A stretch of DNA of 59,544 nt from Acetobacteraceae bacterium (GTDB lineage: Bacteria; Pseudomonadota; Alphaproteobacteria; Acetobacterales; Acetobacteraceae). This document shows, in pieces, positions 47,699 through 57,718 of the stretch. The notes under the pieces are model-generated. The model had not been told where the DNA came from and searched no databases. It saw only the letters and a program-made list of their open reading frames with translations. The translations under genes were made by a program, and so were the position numbers. Position 1 is the stretch's first letter; the number at the start of each line of letters is the position of its first letter. The DNA is taken from contig JALHQB010000026.1 in assembly GCA_022842185.1 (NCBI GenBank), positions 1-59,544 of the forward strand, read 5' to 3'.

Positions 47699-50688
47699 TC
47701 CCGATCCCCCTGATGCGTCTCGGGCCGGCCGAGGCGTCGTTCGAACACCGCGCGGACCTCGTTCGCCCGCCGGGCCATCTGTGCCTGGAGTGCCGGAAGG
47801 TCAACCGGCGCATGGGCCGGATCCATCCGCCGACAGGCATTGAGCAGCGTCGCGACGATGCTGTCAGGCAGGACATCCTCCCGCCAGCGCCCTACCGTCA
47901 GGCGCAGCAGCCCGCTGACGGTGCGCCACAGCCGCTCGGCGGCCACCAGCGATTCATGCTCCGCCGGATCGAGGAACCCCGCGCCGGCCAGCCGGGCAAG
48001 GGCGATGCGCGTGGTCGCGGCCAACACCTCGGGGTGCTGTCGCGCATGGACCAGTTGCAGCGCCTGGGCGACGAACTCCACCTCGACCAGCCCGCCGCGG
48101 CCGAGCTTCACATCCCATGGCCCGTCGGGCGGCAGGTCGCGCAGCATCCGCCCGCGCATGGCCACGGCGTCGGGGATGGCCTTGGCCGCGGCATCGGGGC
48201 GCAGCAGGGCGGCGCGGATTGCGGCCTCGACCTTGCGGCGCAGCCCCGGGGGCGCGGCGACGACGCGCGCGCGGGTCAGCGCCATGCGTTCCCAGGTCCA
48301 GGCTTCCTCGGCGTGATACCGTTGGAAGCCGGCCAGCGAGACCGCCACCGGGCCTTTCGACCCCGAGGGCCGCAGCCGCATGTCCACCTCGTACAGCTTG
48401 CCCTCGGCGCCCGGCGCGGTGATGCCGCCGATCACCTGGTGGGCGAGGCGCGTGAAGTACTGCGAGACCGGCAGCGACCTGGGCGCCGGCTGTCCGCGCC
48501 TGGCGCGCCCTTCGCTGGCCTCGGCCCCCGGCGCATGGTCGTAAATCAGGATCAGGTCGAGGTCCGACCCCGGCAACATCTCCCGCCCGCCCAGCTTGCC
48601 CAACGCGACCACCGCCAGCGCGCCGCCCTTCACGCGGCCATAGCGTTCGGCGAATTCGCTTTCGACATGCGGCAACAGGCCGGTGATGGCAGCATCGGCC
48701 AGGGCGCTGCGCGCTTCCCCCGCGGCATCGACATCGAAAGCGCCTTCCATCGCTGCCGCGTCGATCTCGAACTTGCCCTCCAGCACCAGCCGCCGGGCAG
48801 CGTCCATCGCCTCCTCGACATGCCGGGCATCCTTCAACAGGGCGGGCAGGGTGGTCGCCGCATTGCCGATCGTCCCGCCGGCGCCGACCAGCAGCCCTTC
48901 CAACGCCGCGGTGTGGCGGGACAGGTGGTCGGCCAGTTGCGGCGCAGCCCCCAGGATGCCCGCCAGCCGTTCCATCAGCGCCGGATTGCGTTCCAGCAGG
49001 CTCAACACCTGCACACCGGCCGAAAGCCGCGCGAAGACGCCATCCAGCCGCGCGACCGCCGCATCGGGCGTGCGCTGCTTGGCGAAGGCCGACAGCAGGG
49101 ACGGCATCAGCGCGGTCAGCAACTCCCGCGCCCTTTCGCTGCGCGTCGCGCGCGTATGGCCATGATGCCAGCCCCGCACCATCGCCGCGATGCTGGACGG
49201 GTTGGCGTATCCCATCGCGCGCAAGGTCTCGATCGTCGCCGGATCATCCTCGACGCCGGTGAAGACCAGGCTGCCATGGGTGTCCTCTGAAGCGAGGGTC
49301 GGCTCGGCTTCGAACATGTGGCCGTAATGGCGTTCCACCCGCCGCAGGTGCTGGGTGAAGGCGGTGCGGAAGGCCACCGCGTCCGGAAAGCCGAAGAAGG
49401 ACGCGATGCAGGCGATGCCCGCCTCGGTCTCCGGCATCCGGTGCGTCTGCCGGTCGGCCACCATCTGCAGCCGGTGTTCGAGGTTGCGCAGGAACACATA
49501 GGCATCGGCGAGGTCGGCGGCGGCGCGCCGGTCGATCTTGCCGGCCGCGGCCAGGGATGACAGCGCGCCGAGCGTCGTCGGGTCCCGCAGCCCCGGGTCC
49601 CGCCCGCCCCAGATCAGTTGCAGCACCTGGGCGGTGAACTCGATCTCCCGTATCCCGCCGCGGCCAAGCTTCACGTCATGGCCTTCGACCTGCACCGTGG
49701 CGTTGGCGCCCTTGGCCCCCTTATGCGCGTGGATCTGCCGCTTGATCGAGTGGATGTCCGCGACGGCGGCGAAATCGAGGTGACGACGCCAGACGAAGGG
49801 CCGGATCTCGCGCAGGAAGGATTCGCCGGCGGCACGGTCGGCCGCGACCGGCCGCGCCTTGATCATGGCGGCGCGTTCCCAATTCTGCCCCATACTTTCG
49901 TAATAGGTGATGCCGGCCGGGACCGAGACCGCCAGTGGCGTCGCGGCCGGGTCCGGCCGCAGCCGCAGGTCGGTGCGGAAAACATAACCCTCGGCCGTGC
50001 GTTCTTCGAGCAGTCTCACGAGATCGCGGGCGATGCGCACATAGACGGCGCCGGCGCGATCGGCATGGTAGGCTGCAACCGAGGGGTCATAGAGCACCAT
50101 GAGGTCCACATCGGACGAGTAGTTCAGTTCCCGCCCGCCGAGCTTGCCCATGCCGAGCACGACCAGGCCCGAATTCCGCCCCACCAGGCGCGGGTCGGTC
50201 TTGCCCGCGCCCGACAGGTTGATCTCGCCGCGCGCCGCAGCGTCGCGCAGCAGATGCGCGCAGGCGGCGTCGATCGCGGCCTCGGCCAGGTCGGACAACG
50301 CCCCCGTGACGCGGTCGAGCGGCCAGAGCCCGGCGATGTCGGCCACCGCCGCGGTCAGCGCGCCCTGCCGCTTGGCCTGGCGCAGCACGGTCGCGACCCC
50401 CGCGCGTGGCGTGGCGGGATCGATGCGCCCCAGCGGGTCCAGCGCACGGGCCATCGCATCGTCCGGCCCGCGTTCGGCAAGTGCCATCAGCGTGGCCGAT
50501 TCGCGGATGGCGAGGTCCGCCAGATACGGGCTGTGCCCCCCCAGGGCGTCCAGCAGCGCGCGGCCGGGCGCCGAGGCGGCGAAGTCCCGCTCGGCGGGGC
50601 CGCGCTCGACGAAGCCCTCCCGCGCGAGCGTGGCGGCGGCGGGATCGAAGGGGCGGGGCAGGCGTTCGGGGGCAATGCAGGCCGTCAT
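47695..50688 (-). CDS. glnE: bifunctional glutamine synthetase adenylyltransferase/deadenylase
   Basis: 997 residues, full length for the family. Two nucleotidyltransferase domains: the N-terminal one with GMGKLGGRELNYSSDVDLMV at residues 179-198 and the C-terminal one with ALGKLGGREMLPGSDLDLIL near residue 700. The N-terminal domain removes AMP from glutamine synthetase, the C-terminal one adds it, controlled by PII. VEGHDVKLGRGGIREIEFTA is another diagnostic piece. Diverges from the AsmA-like gene (47-bp spacer); coupled to bcp downstream. Confidence 0.96.
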   Translation of the reverse strand: MTACIAPERLPRPFDPAAATLAREGFVERGPAERDFAASAPGRALLDALGGHSPYLADLAIRESATLMALAERGPDDAMARALDPLGRIDPATPRAGVATVLRQAKRQGALTAAVADIAGLWPLDRVTGALSDLAEAAIDAACAHLLRDAAARGEINLSGAGKTDPRLVGRNSGLVVLGMGKLGGRELNYSSDVDLMVLYDPSVAAYHADRAGAVYVRIARDLVRLLEERTAEGYVFRTDLRLRPDPAATPLAVSVPAGITYYESMGQNWERAAMIKARPVAADRAAGESFLREIRPFVWRRHLDFAAVADIHSIKRQIHAHKGAKGANATVQVEGHDVKLGRGGIREIEFTAQVLQLIWGGRDPGLRDPTTLGALSSLAAAGKIDRRAAADLADAYVFLRNLEHRLQMVADRQTHRMPETEAGIACIASFFGFPDAVAFRTAFTQHLRRVERHYGHMFEAEPTLASEDTHGSLVFTGVEDDPATIETLRAMGYANPSSIAAMVRGWHHGHTRATRSERARELLTALMPSLLSAFAKQRTPDAAVARLDGVFARLSAGVQVLSLLERNPALMERLAGILGAAPQLADHLSRHTAALEGLLVGAGGTIGNAATTLPALLKDARHVEEAMDAARRLVLEGKFEIDAAAMEGAFDVDAAGEARSALADAAITGLLPHVESEFAERYGRVKGGALAVVALGKLGGREMLPGSDLDLILIYDHAPGAEASEGRARRGQPAPRSLPVSQYFTRLAHQVIGGITAPGAEGKLYEVDMRLRPSGSKGPVAVSLAGFQRYHAEEAWTWERMALTRARVVAAPPGLRRKVEAAIRAALLRPDAAAKAIPDAVAMRGRMLRDLPPDGPWDVKLGRGGLVEVEFVAQALQLVHARQHPEVLAATTRIALARLAGAGFLDPAEHESLVAAERLWRTVSGLLRLTVGRWREDVLPDSIVATLLNACRRMDPAHAPVDLPALQAQMARRANEVRAVFERRLGRPETHQGDRE

Positions 50689-50735
50689 GGTCGGGCAGGG
50701 AACAGGTGAGGCGGGCCGCCGGTCAAGCCGGGCGC

Positions 50736-53700
50736 ATGATCAACCGGCTGGTGCGGCTGGTGATCCTGGTCGCGCTGCTGGGCGGGCTCGGCGTCGGCGC
50801 GCTCGCCTGGCGGCTGCAACAGGGGCCGCTGCCGGTACCCATGCTGGCGCGGGAATTCGAAAAGGTGTTCGACGCCGGCGGCGACGGCACAAGGCTTGAA
50901 ATCGGCGAGGCCGCGATCGCCTGGTCCGGCTGGCAGGACGGCCATAGCTCGCCGATCGCCCTGACACTGCGCCATGTGCGCGCGATCGGCCCGGATGGCG
51001 CGATGCGGGCCGAATTGCCCGATGCGGCGGTGTCGATCTCGCTGGCCTGGCTGCTGCGCGGGTCGATCGCGCCGACCACGCTGGAACTGGGTGGGCTGAC
51101 CCTGGTCGCCACGCGATCCGAGGACGGTGCGATGCGCCTGGGCCTCGTCGCCGCGCTGGAGGAAGCCGAGGCCGCCGCCGACCCGGCCAACGACCCCTTG
51201 CTCGACCTTGCGGCGCAGCTGATGCACCCGCCCTCCGACGCCACGCCGCTCTCGGCCCTGCGCCGTGTCCGGTTGGTGAATGCGCGGCTGCGGGTGGTCG
51301 ATGCGCAACTCGGCCGATCCTGGACGGCCGAGATCGGCAGCCTCGTGATGACCCGCCGCGCGGGCGGCGGCATCGACGTGACAGGCAGCGGCGGGCTGGT
51401 GCTCGACACCGGCCAGGTCGATCTGCGCGTGCGCGGGTCGATCGACGGGCAGACCGGCCGCGGCAGCCTGCGGATGATCATGCCGGCGGTGCGGCCGGCC
51501 GCGCTGGCCGGCAGCGCGCCGCTGCTCGCGCCGCTGGCGGCGATCGACGCGCCGGCCGGGCTTACGGTCGATGTGCGGCTGGATGGGCTGCGCATCCCGA
51601 CCATGGCGATCGCCCGGCTGCGCGTGGGGGCGGGCACGCTGGACCTTGGCCGCCATGGCCGCATGGCGCTCACCGCGCTCGAAGCCGATGTCACTCTCGA
51701 TGAAAAGACGCTGCGGGTGGAACGCGCCCTGTTGCGCCCCGCGCCGCTGCTGCCACCGGGGCGAAGTGCGGCCGGCGCGCCGCCGGTGATCACCGGACAG
51801 GCCGATCTGCATCTGGCCGATGGCCGCTGGCAGGCCGATGCGCGGGTAGCCATCGACCAGGTCGCCGCCGCCGATCTCGACCTGTACTGGCCGCAGGGCG
51901 TCGCATCCGGCGCGCGGTCCTGGATCACTGAGAACGCAACCGGCGGCATCGCGCGCGACGGCAACTGGCGCGTGACCGCCGAATGGGACCCGGCCGCCGC
52001 GCCGCGCATCCTCTCGCTGGAAGGCACGCTGGAGGCTGAGGACCTTGAGGTGCATTGGCTGCGGCCGATGCCACCCGCGCAACGCGCCGCCGCCCGCGCC
52101 CGCTTTGGCCTGGATGCCATCGACATCGATATCCTGCGCGGCACCCAGTCCGGCACCGCCATCGAACTGCGCGAGGGGCGCATCCGCATCGGCTTCGACA
52201 CCGACCCCGAGACGGCCGAGATGGAATTCGTGGTTGGCGGCCCCGCGGCGGATGTGTGGGCGCTGCTGCGCCACCAGCGGCTGGGACTGTTCAGCCGCCG
52301 CGCGCCGCCGATCAGCGAGGTGCGCGGTACGGTGCGCGAAGCCCGCCTGTCGATCGCCTTCCCGCTGGTCGCGGAACTGCCGATCGAGGCGATGCGCATC
52401 GCCTCCTCCGGCCGCGTCACCGATATCCGCATTCCGCGCCTGGTGCTGGGCAAGGATCTCGAACGCGGCAATTTCGAGTTCACCGCTGACCCGGCAGGGC
52501 TGCGGGCGACCGGCACGGCGACCGTCCAGGGCATCCCGCTGCGCATCCAGCAGGAGGCCGATTTCCGCCCCGGCCCGCCCGGCCAGCTGGTCTCGCGGGA
52601 GATCGTCTCGGGCCGGGCGGAGGCAGGGCAGATCGCGGCATTCGGCCTGGACCCCCGCCCCTTCGTCCAGGGCATGGTTGGCCTCGACATCCGCAACGAG
52701 ACACGGCGCAGCGGCGCCGGCCGCGTGCAGCTGCGCGCCGACCTGCGCGAGGCGCGGCTGGCCCTGGACGTGCTGGCCTGGGCCAAGCCGCCGGGCACGG
52801 CGGCGACTGCGGAGGCGACCGTCGTCCTGCAGAATGGCCAAATCACCGCGATCGACGCCATCCGCGTCGAAGCCCCGGACGCGCTGCTGCGCGGGCGCGG
52901 CACACAGCTGCGCCGGAACATCCCGCAGCGTATCGAGATCCAGCAGGGCCAGCTCGGCCGCAACCGGTTCACCGGGCATATCAGCCCGCCCGATGGCCCG
53001 CGCGCGAACTGGACCGTGGCGATGCGCGGGCCGGTGCTCGACCTCGGCCCGGTGCTGGCCCGTCCGCTCGCCTCGGATGAAACGGTCGCGGCGGACGCCA
53101 ACATTGCCGGCGTGGTGCTCGATGCCGCGTTCGACCGCGTGCTGCTGCAGCAGGACCGGGCGCTGACCGGCATCACCGCGAGCATGACGGTCGATGGCCC
53201 CGGCGCGGTGCAGGCGGCGCAGGTGCGCGGGCGCGTCGCCGGCGGCGGCAGCCTGGACCTTGCCATCGGGCCGGCCAATGGGCGGCGCCACCTGCGCCTG
53301 ACCAGCGACGATGGCGGCGCGTTGCTGCGCGCCTTCGGCGTGTTGCGCACCATTCAGGGCGGGCGGCTGCGCGTCGATGCGTCCTATGTCAGCGCACGTC
53401 CCGGCGCGCCGCTGGTGGGTTCGGCGGAACTTGAGGACTTCGCGGTGCGCGATGCGCCGGCACTCGGCAAGCTGCTCCAGGCGATGTCGGTCTATGGCCT
53501 GTTCGAGGCGTTGTCCGGCCAGGGCCTCGGCTTCGCCAGCCTGACCGCGCCCTTCACCCTGTCGCGGGACGCGCTGGTCCTCGACAATGCCCGCGCCTTC
53601 TCGGCCTCGCTGGGCCTGACCGCCCGGGGGCGCATCGACCGCCAGCGGGAGACGATCGACATGGAGGGCACCATCGTGCCGGCCTATGTCTTCAACTCGC

Positions 53701-53903
53701 TGCTCGGGCGCATCCCGATTCTGGGGCGGCTGTTCAGCCCGGAGGAAGGCGGCGGGCTGTTCGCCGCGACCTATCGGATGCGCGGGCCGCTCGCGGACCC
53801 CGCCGTCAGCGTCAATCCGCTGGCGGCACTGACGCCGGGCTTCCTGCGCGGCATCTTCGGCATCGGGCAATCGGAAGCGGACGGCGCGCCGACGCCCCGG
53901 TAG
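50736..53903 (+). CDS. large AsmA-like (DUF3971/YhdP-type) protein
   Basis: 1055 residues. A single N-terminal membrane anchor (VRLVILVALLGGLGVGALAW, residues 6-25) is followed by a long, repetitive beta-rich periplasmic part, as in YhdP/TamB-like proteins that bridge the membranes and carry phospholipids. The C-terminal section (GLFEALSGQGLGFASLTAPF; RGRIDRQRETIDMEGTIVPA; NSLLGRIPILGRLFSPEEGG) is the AsmA-like C-terminal domain. It follows glnE divergently. The lipid-transport role is inferred from the family. Confidence 0.85.
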   Translation: MINRLVRLVILVALLGGLGVGALAWRLQQGPLPVPMLAREFEKVFDAGGDGTRLEIGEAAIAWSGWQDGHSSPIALTLRHVRAIGPDGAMRAELPDAAVSISLAWLLRGSIAPTTLELGGLTLVATRSEDGAMRLGLVAALEEAEAAADPANDPLLDLAAQLMHPPSDATPLSALRRVRLVNARLRVVDAQLGRSWTAEIGSLVMTRRAGGGIDVTGSGGLVLDTGQVDLRVRGSIDGQTGRGSLRMIMPAVRPAALAGSAPLLAPLAAIDAPAGLTVDVRLDGLRIPTMAIARLRVGAGTLDLGRHGRMALTALEADVTLDEKTLRVERALLRPAPLLPPGRSAAGAPPVITGQADLHLADGRWQADARVAIDQVAAADLDLYWPQGVASGARSWITENATGGIARDGNWRVTAEWDPAAAPRILSLEGTLEAEDLEVHWLRPMPPAQRAAARARFGLDAIDIDILRGTQSGTAIELREGRIRIGFDTDPETAEMEFVVGGPAADVWALLRHQRLGLFSRRAPPISEVRGTVREARLSIAFPLVAELPIEAMRIASSGRVTDIRIPRLVLGKDLERGNFEFTADPAGLRATGTATVQGIPLRIQQEADFRPGPPGQLVSREIVSGRAEAGQIAAFGLDPRPFVQGMVGLDIRNETRRSGAGRVQLRADLREARLALDVLAWAKPPGTAATAEATVVLQNGQITAIDAIRVEAPDALLRGRGTQLRRNIPQRIEIQQGQLGRNRFTGHISPPDGPRANWTVAMRGPVLDLGPVLARPLASDETVAADANIAGVVLDAAFDRVLLQQDRALTGITASMTVDGPGAVQAAQVRGRVAGGGSLDLAIGPANGRRHLRLTSDDGGALLRAFGVLRTIQGGRLRVDASYVSARPGAPLVGSAELEDFAVRDAPALGKLLQAMSVYGLFEALSGQGLGFASLTAPFTLSRDALVLDNARAFSASLGLTARGRIDRQRETIDMEGTIVPAYVFNSLLGRIPILGRLFSPEEGGGLFAATYRMRGPLADPAVSVNPLAALTPGFLRGIFGIGQSEADGAPTPR

Positions 53904-53936
53904 CGGCGGTGGTCCTGGGCCGATGGCGCGCGCCTT

Positions 53937-53994
53937 GGATGATCGAGCGTCCTCTCACGCCCGACCGATTACAGTCAGGCGCGATCTGCTCTAG
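53937..53994 (-). repeat. family B repeat fragment, reverse orientation
   Basis: Read on the minus strand from 53994: ctagagcagatcgcgcctga, then a diverged stem and gagaggacgctcgatc. The right hairpin is not present. It is the only clearly inverted B copy relative to the others and ends 29 bp before the aminotransferase ATG. Confidence 0.65.
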
Positions 53995-54023
53995 CCTTGC
54001 CGCGACGCAGCAAGGAGCGGGAC

Positions 54024-55325
54024 ATGACGGGCATTGCGAAGGGTGCTGAGGAACTGGCGCTGATGGAGGCGGCCAAGCGCGTGCTGCCCGGCGGCGGCTT
54101 CGGCAATTTCGCCAACGACATCGTCATCCGCTCCGGCAAGGGCGGCCACTGCACGGACGTCTCGGGCAACGACTATGTGGACTACTTGCTCGGCTCCGGC
54201 CCGATGTTCATCGGCCACGACCACCCGGCGGTGACCGAGGCGGTGCTCGCGCAGATCCCGAAAGGCACCACCTTCTTCACCAACAATGAGCCCGGCATCC
54301 GGCTGGCCGAGGCCATCGTCGATGCGGTGCCCTGCGCCGACCAGGTGCGTTTCCTCACCTCGGGCACCGAGGCCGATTTCTATGCCATGCGCCTCGCCCG
54401 CGCCTATCGCGGCCGCCCGAAGATCGTGAAGTTCGAAGGTGGCTATCACGGCATGTCCGACTGGGCGCTGATGTCGCTCGCCCCCCGGCACTTGGCGAAC
54501 TTCCCCGAGGCCGTGCCCGACAGCCCAGGCATCCCCGACGCCGTGCGCAACGAAGTCCTGGTCGCGCCCTTCAACGACATCGAAGCCGCGGTGCGGCTGA
54601 TCGAGGCGCATCAGGACGAGATCGGCGGCGTCATCATGGAGCCGTTGCAGCGGCTGGTGCCGCCCAAGCCCGGCTTCCTCCAGGCGGTGCGCGAGGTCAC
54701 GGCGCACCTCGGCATCCCGCTGATCTTCGACGAGGTCGTGACCGGCTTCCGCTTCGCCTATGGCGGCGCGCAGGAATTGTACGGCGTGACGCCTGACATC
54801 TGCACCCTGGGCAAGATCGTCGGCGGCGGCTTTCCGCTGTCGGCCATCGGCGGCCGCGCCGACATCATGGCGTTGTTCGACAAGGCGGCGGTAGGCGAGG
54901 ACCGCTTCCTCACGCAGGTCGGCACGCTGTCGGGCAACCCGGTCGCCGCCGTGGCGGGGCTGGCGACGCTGGAGGTGCTGCGCGAGGCCGGCACCTATGA
55001 CCGCGTCTTCGCGATGGGCCGCGCGTTGATGGACGGGCTGACCACGCTGATCGCCGAAGCCGGCATCCCGGCGCAATGCCTGGGCGAGCCGGTGCTGTTC
55101 GACGTGGTCTATGCCGCCGGCGACATGCGCGACTACCGCGCGGTGATGCGCCAGGACACCGCGATGCAGAAGCACGTCAACGCCACGATGCGCAGCCACG
55201 GGATACTGAAGGGGGACAGCAAGTTCTACCTGTCCACCGCCCATACCGCCGCCGATATCGCGCAGACGCTGGACGCGTTCCGCGCGGCGATGGGCAGCCT
55301 GCCGGCGAGCCGCAAGGTGGCGTGA
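54024..55325 (+). CDS. class III aminotransferase, glutamate-1-semialdehyde aminomutase-like
   Basis: 433 residues from the ATG at 54024 with an aaggag ribosome site. PLP lysine Lys264 in CTLGKIVGGGFPLSAIGG; cofactor Asp in LIFDEVVTGFRFAYGG; RFLTSGTEADFYAMRLARAY and FEGGYHGMSDWALM resemble HemL. Differences from HemL, such as the N-terminal KRVLPGGGFGNFANDIVIRS and the C-terminal segment, suggest a related transaminase or aminomutase of unknown substrate. Single gene, closed by a family A repeat. Confidence 0.85.
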   Translation: MTGIAKGAEELALMEAAKRVLPGGGFGNFANDIVIRSGKGGHCTDVSGNDYVDYLLGSGPMFIGHDHPAVTEAVLAQIPKGTTFFTNNEPGIRLAEAIVDAVPCADQVRFLTSGTEADFYAMRLARAYRGRPKIVKFEGGYHGMSDWALMSLAPRHLANFPEAVPDSPGIPDAVRNEVLVAPFNDIEAAVRLIEAHQDEIGGVIMEPLQRLVPPKPGFLQAVREVTAHLGIPLIFDEVVTGFRFAYGGAQELYGVTPDICTLGKIVGGGFPLSAIGGRADIMALFDKAAVGEDRFLTQVGTLSGNPVAAVAGLATLEVLREAGTYDRVFAMGRALMDGLTTLIAEAGIPAQCLGEPVLFDVVYAAGDMRDYRAVMRQDTAMQKHVNATMRSHGILKGDSKFYLSTAHTAADIAQTLDAFRAAMGSLPASRKVA

Positions 55326-55350
55326 CGTCGCCGCAGGTCGCGTAGGAAGG

Positions 55351-55651
55351 TCGGAGGGGCGCTGCCCCTCCAAACCACCCCGCCAGGGACCTACGGGTCC
55401 CTGGACCGCGGGATATTGGTGTTTGTCACGCAGGGCGTCCTTCACCCGGTCCTGTACCATAATCGTGCATTCATCTTGGCATCGACCGTCGGCGTTCAGC
55501 GCCAAAAATGGAGGTTTCCAATGGCCCAAGGGCCTCTGGACACCTCGACTTGGCGCTGGGGCGCACGTCCGCCGTACTTGGCGCCAAGTGACGGTTTCCA
55601 AAGGCCCACTGGCCTTTGGTGGGGTGGCTTGGAGGGGCAAGGCCCCTCCAA
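55351..55651 (+). repeat. family A palindromic repeat, long composite (copy A5)
   Basis: 301 bp. Left end: tcggaggggc/gcccctcc hairpin, aaccaccccgcc, ccagggacc..gggtccctgg. Right end: ggtttccaaaggcccactgg..cctttggtggggtggc, then ttggaggggc / gcccctccaa. Inside are two successive core segments, one like A6 (cgcgggatattggtgtttgt...) and one like A2 (cacctcgacttggcgctggg...), as if two elements had merged. It fills the convergent gap between the aminotransferase and upp. Confidence 0.85.
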
Positions 55652-55684
55652 CCTTGAGCCCCACCCTCCGCCCGCCGGCCAGGA

Positions 55685-56317
55685 TCAAGCCGTCCCGAAA
55701 ATCCGATCCCCCGCATCCCCCAGCCCGGGCCGGATGTACCCATGCTCGTCCAGCGACCGGTCCACCGCCGCCGTCCAGACCGGCACGTCCGGATGCGCTG
55801 CCTGCAGATGCCGCAGCCCTTCGGGCGCCGCCAGCAGGCACACGAACCGGATCGACCGGCAGCCGCGCGCCTTGATCCGGTCGATCGCGGCGACTGCCGA
55901 ATTCGCCGTCGCCAGCATCGGGTCGAGCACCAACACCAGCCGTTCCGCCACATCGACCGGCGCCTTGAAGTAATACTCGACGGCCTGCAACGTCGCCGGG
56001 TCCCGGTACAGCCCGACATGTGCGACGCGTGCCGCCGGCAGCAGCGCCAGCATCCCGTCCAGCATGCCCAGCCCCGCGCGCAGCACCGGCGCCAGTACCA
56101 GCTTCCGTCCGGCCAGCCGCGGCACCATCATTGGTTCCAGCGGCGTGGCGATCGGCACCTGTTCCAGCGGCAGGTCGCGCGTCACCTCGTAGCACAGCAG
56201 CATCGCGATCTCGCCAAGCAGGCGGCGAAAGTCGGAGGACGGGCACCCGGCTTCCCGCATCAGGCCAAGCTTGTGCTGGATCAGCGGATGCGTCGCCACA
56301 TGCACCGGCGCCGTCAT
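55685..56317 (-). CDS. upp: uracil phosphoribosyltransferase
   Basis: 210 residues from the ATG at 56317. The PRPP site is [20 protein letters not shown]; the uracil-binding C-terminus is [20 protein letters not shown]. Also [20 protein letters not shown] and [20 protein letters not shown]. It salvages uracil to UMP in the cytosol. Convergent with the aminotransferase gene across repeat A5; the 153-bp gap to the next gene holds divergent promoters. Confidence 0.95.
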   Translation of the reverse strand: MTAPVHVATHPLIQHKLGLMREAGCPSSDFRRLLGEIAMLLCYEVTRDLPLEQVPIATPLEPMMVPRLAGRKLVLAPVLRAGLGMLDGMLALLPAARVAHVGLYRDPATLQAVEYYFKAPVDVAERLVLVLDPMLATANSAVAAIDRIKARGCRSIRFVCLLAAPEGLRHLQAAHPDVPVWTAAVDRSLDEHGYIRPGLGDAGDRIFGTA

Positions 56318-56470
56318 GCCCTCATCTCCCCCATCACTCCGATCCCCCTGCGGGAACTGCCCGCGTGCCCTGGCGATCCTGCTTGGCGCAAAGACCGGCA
56401 CGGCGCCAGTGGGCTTCCAGGCAATCGCCCATGGGTTGATTTAGATTCCGTAAACAACAACTATGCAGCC

Positions 56471-57718
56471 ATGCCCGATACCGGCCTGCTGCGCGATGCC
56501 GCCAGGACCGCCGCCGTCGCCGCCGGCGAGGTCGTGGTCATCGGCCTCGGCTATGTCGGCCTGCCCATCGCGCGTGAAGCCGCCGCCGCCGGCTTCGCGG
56601 TCACCGGCTTCGACCTCGACCCATGCGTGGCCCGCGCCGCGGCGGCCACGGGAACCATGCAGGCCACTGCCGACCCCCGCGCCCTGCCACGCGCGGAGAC
56701 CTGGCTGATCTGCGTCCCCACGCCACTTGACCCCGATGGCCAGCCGGACCTGTCGCTGGTGCAGGCCGCGCTCGACACCTGCCGGGCGGGGCTGGCGCCC
56801 GGCGCTCTGGTCTGCCTCGTCTCCACCTGCCAGCCCGGGGCGACCAACGGGCTGTGCCGGCGCGAATTGGAACGCGATGGGCTGATCGTCGGGCGGGACA
56901 TCTTCCTCGCCGTCTCGCCGGAACGCGAAAACCCCGGCGGCGACACGTCCGGCCCACGCCACATCCCCCGGCTGCTCGGCGCGCCGGACGTGGTCTCGCT
57001 GGCCCGCGCCCGCGCCTTCTGGGGCCGCATCACCGACCGCGTCATCCCGGTCGCGACGCCCGAGATCGCCGAATGCGCGAAGCTGCTGGAGAACACCTAT
57101 CGCCTGGTCAACATCGCCCTGATGGATGAACTGCATCGCGGCTTCGCGGCGCTGGGCGTCCCCACCCGCGCGGTGGTGGCGGCGGCGGCGACCAAGCCCT
57201 TCGGCTTCGCTCCCTTCTGGCCTGGCGCGGGGGCAGGGGGCCATTGCATTCCGGTCGATCCCGCTTTCCTGCAAATGGAACTGGCCCGCGCCGGCGCGGC
57301 CTCCGGCCTGCTCGCCGCCGCCGCCGAAGCCAATCGGACCCGGCCCGCACGCATCCTCGCCGCGGTGGAACGGGCGCTGGGCGGGTCGGTCGCCGGGCGA
57401 CGGGTGCTGGTGCTGGGCGTGACCTACAAGCCGGACGTGGCCGACCTGCGCGGCGCGGCGGCGGTCGAATTGCTGCACGCCCTGGCGGCGCGCGGCGCCG
57501 ATGTGCTGTGGCACGACCCGGTGCTTGGCGTCGCACCGGCGGTGCTGGACGGCCTGCGGCGCATCGAGGACCCCGCGCGCTGCGACGCCGATGCGGTCAT
57601 CCTCGCCACGCCGCACCGGACGTATGACCCGGCGCGGATCGCGGGTTTGGCGGCGCTGGTCTTCGATCCGCACGGGGTTCTGCCGGCGGGGCAGGCAGGG
57701 CGCGTGGTGGTGGTGTAG
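56471..57718 (+). CDS. nucleotide-sugar dehydrogenase (UDP-glucose/UDP-HexNAc 6-dehydrogenase family)
   Basis: 415 residues. NAD-binding motif VVVIGLGYVGLPIAREAA at residues 21-38; SPERENPGG; KLLENTYRLVNIALMDEL with the catalytic-region Asn; catalytic Cys259 in GAGAGGHCIPVDP. The C-terminal domain has LGVTYKPDVADLRGAAAVEL. The ENPGG and length favour the WbpA/TviB branch (UDP-N-acetylhexosamine 6-dehydrogenase) over plain UDP-glucose dehydrogenase. It supplies uronic acid sugars for surface polysaccharide, fitting the glycosyltransferase next door. The stop is adjacent to repeat A6. Confidence 0.87.
   Translation: MPDTGLLRDAARTAAVAAGEVVVIGLGYVGLPIAREAAAAGFAVTGFDLDPCVARAAAATGTMQATADPRALPRAETWLICVPTPLDPDGQPDLSLVQAALDTCRAGLAPGALVCLVSTCQPGATNGLCRRELERDGLIVGRDIFLAVSPERENPGGDTSGPRHIPRLLGAPDVVSLARARAFWGRITDRVIPVATPEIAECAKLLENTYRLVNIALMDELHRGFAALGVPTRAVVAAAATKPFGFAPFWPGAGAGGHCIPVDPAFLQMELARAGAASGLLAAAAEANRTRPARILAAVERALGGSVAGRRVLVLGVTYKPDVADLRGAAAVELLHALAARGADVLWHDPVLGVAPAVLDGLRRIEDPARCDADAVILATPHRTYDPARIAGLAALVFDPHGVLPAGQAGRVVVV

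Noticed and set aside
50685..53870. 1061-codon open frame on the minus strand opposite the AsmA-like gene
   Set aside because: It has His/Arg/Gln/Gly-rich composition typical of antisense frames in GC-rich DNA and no family resemblance, while the plus strand encodes a clear AsmA-like protein.
53997..54023. Earlier start of the aminotransferase inside or next to the B fragment
   Set aside because: Family similarity and the aaggag ribosome site point to 54024.
54024..55325. Annotation as hemL (glutamate-1-semialdehyde aminomutase)
   Set aside because: Similar around the PLP site, but the N-terminus and C-terminus differ and there is no tetrapyrrole context.
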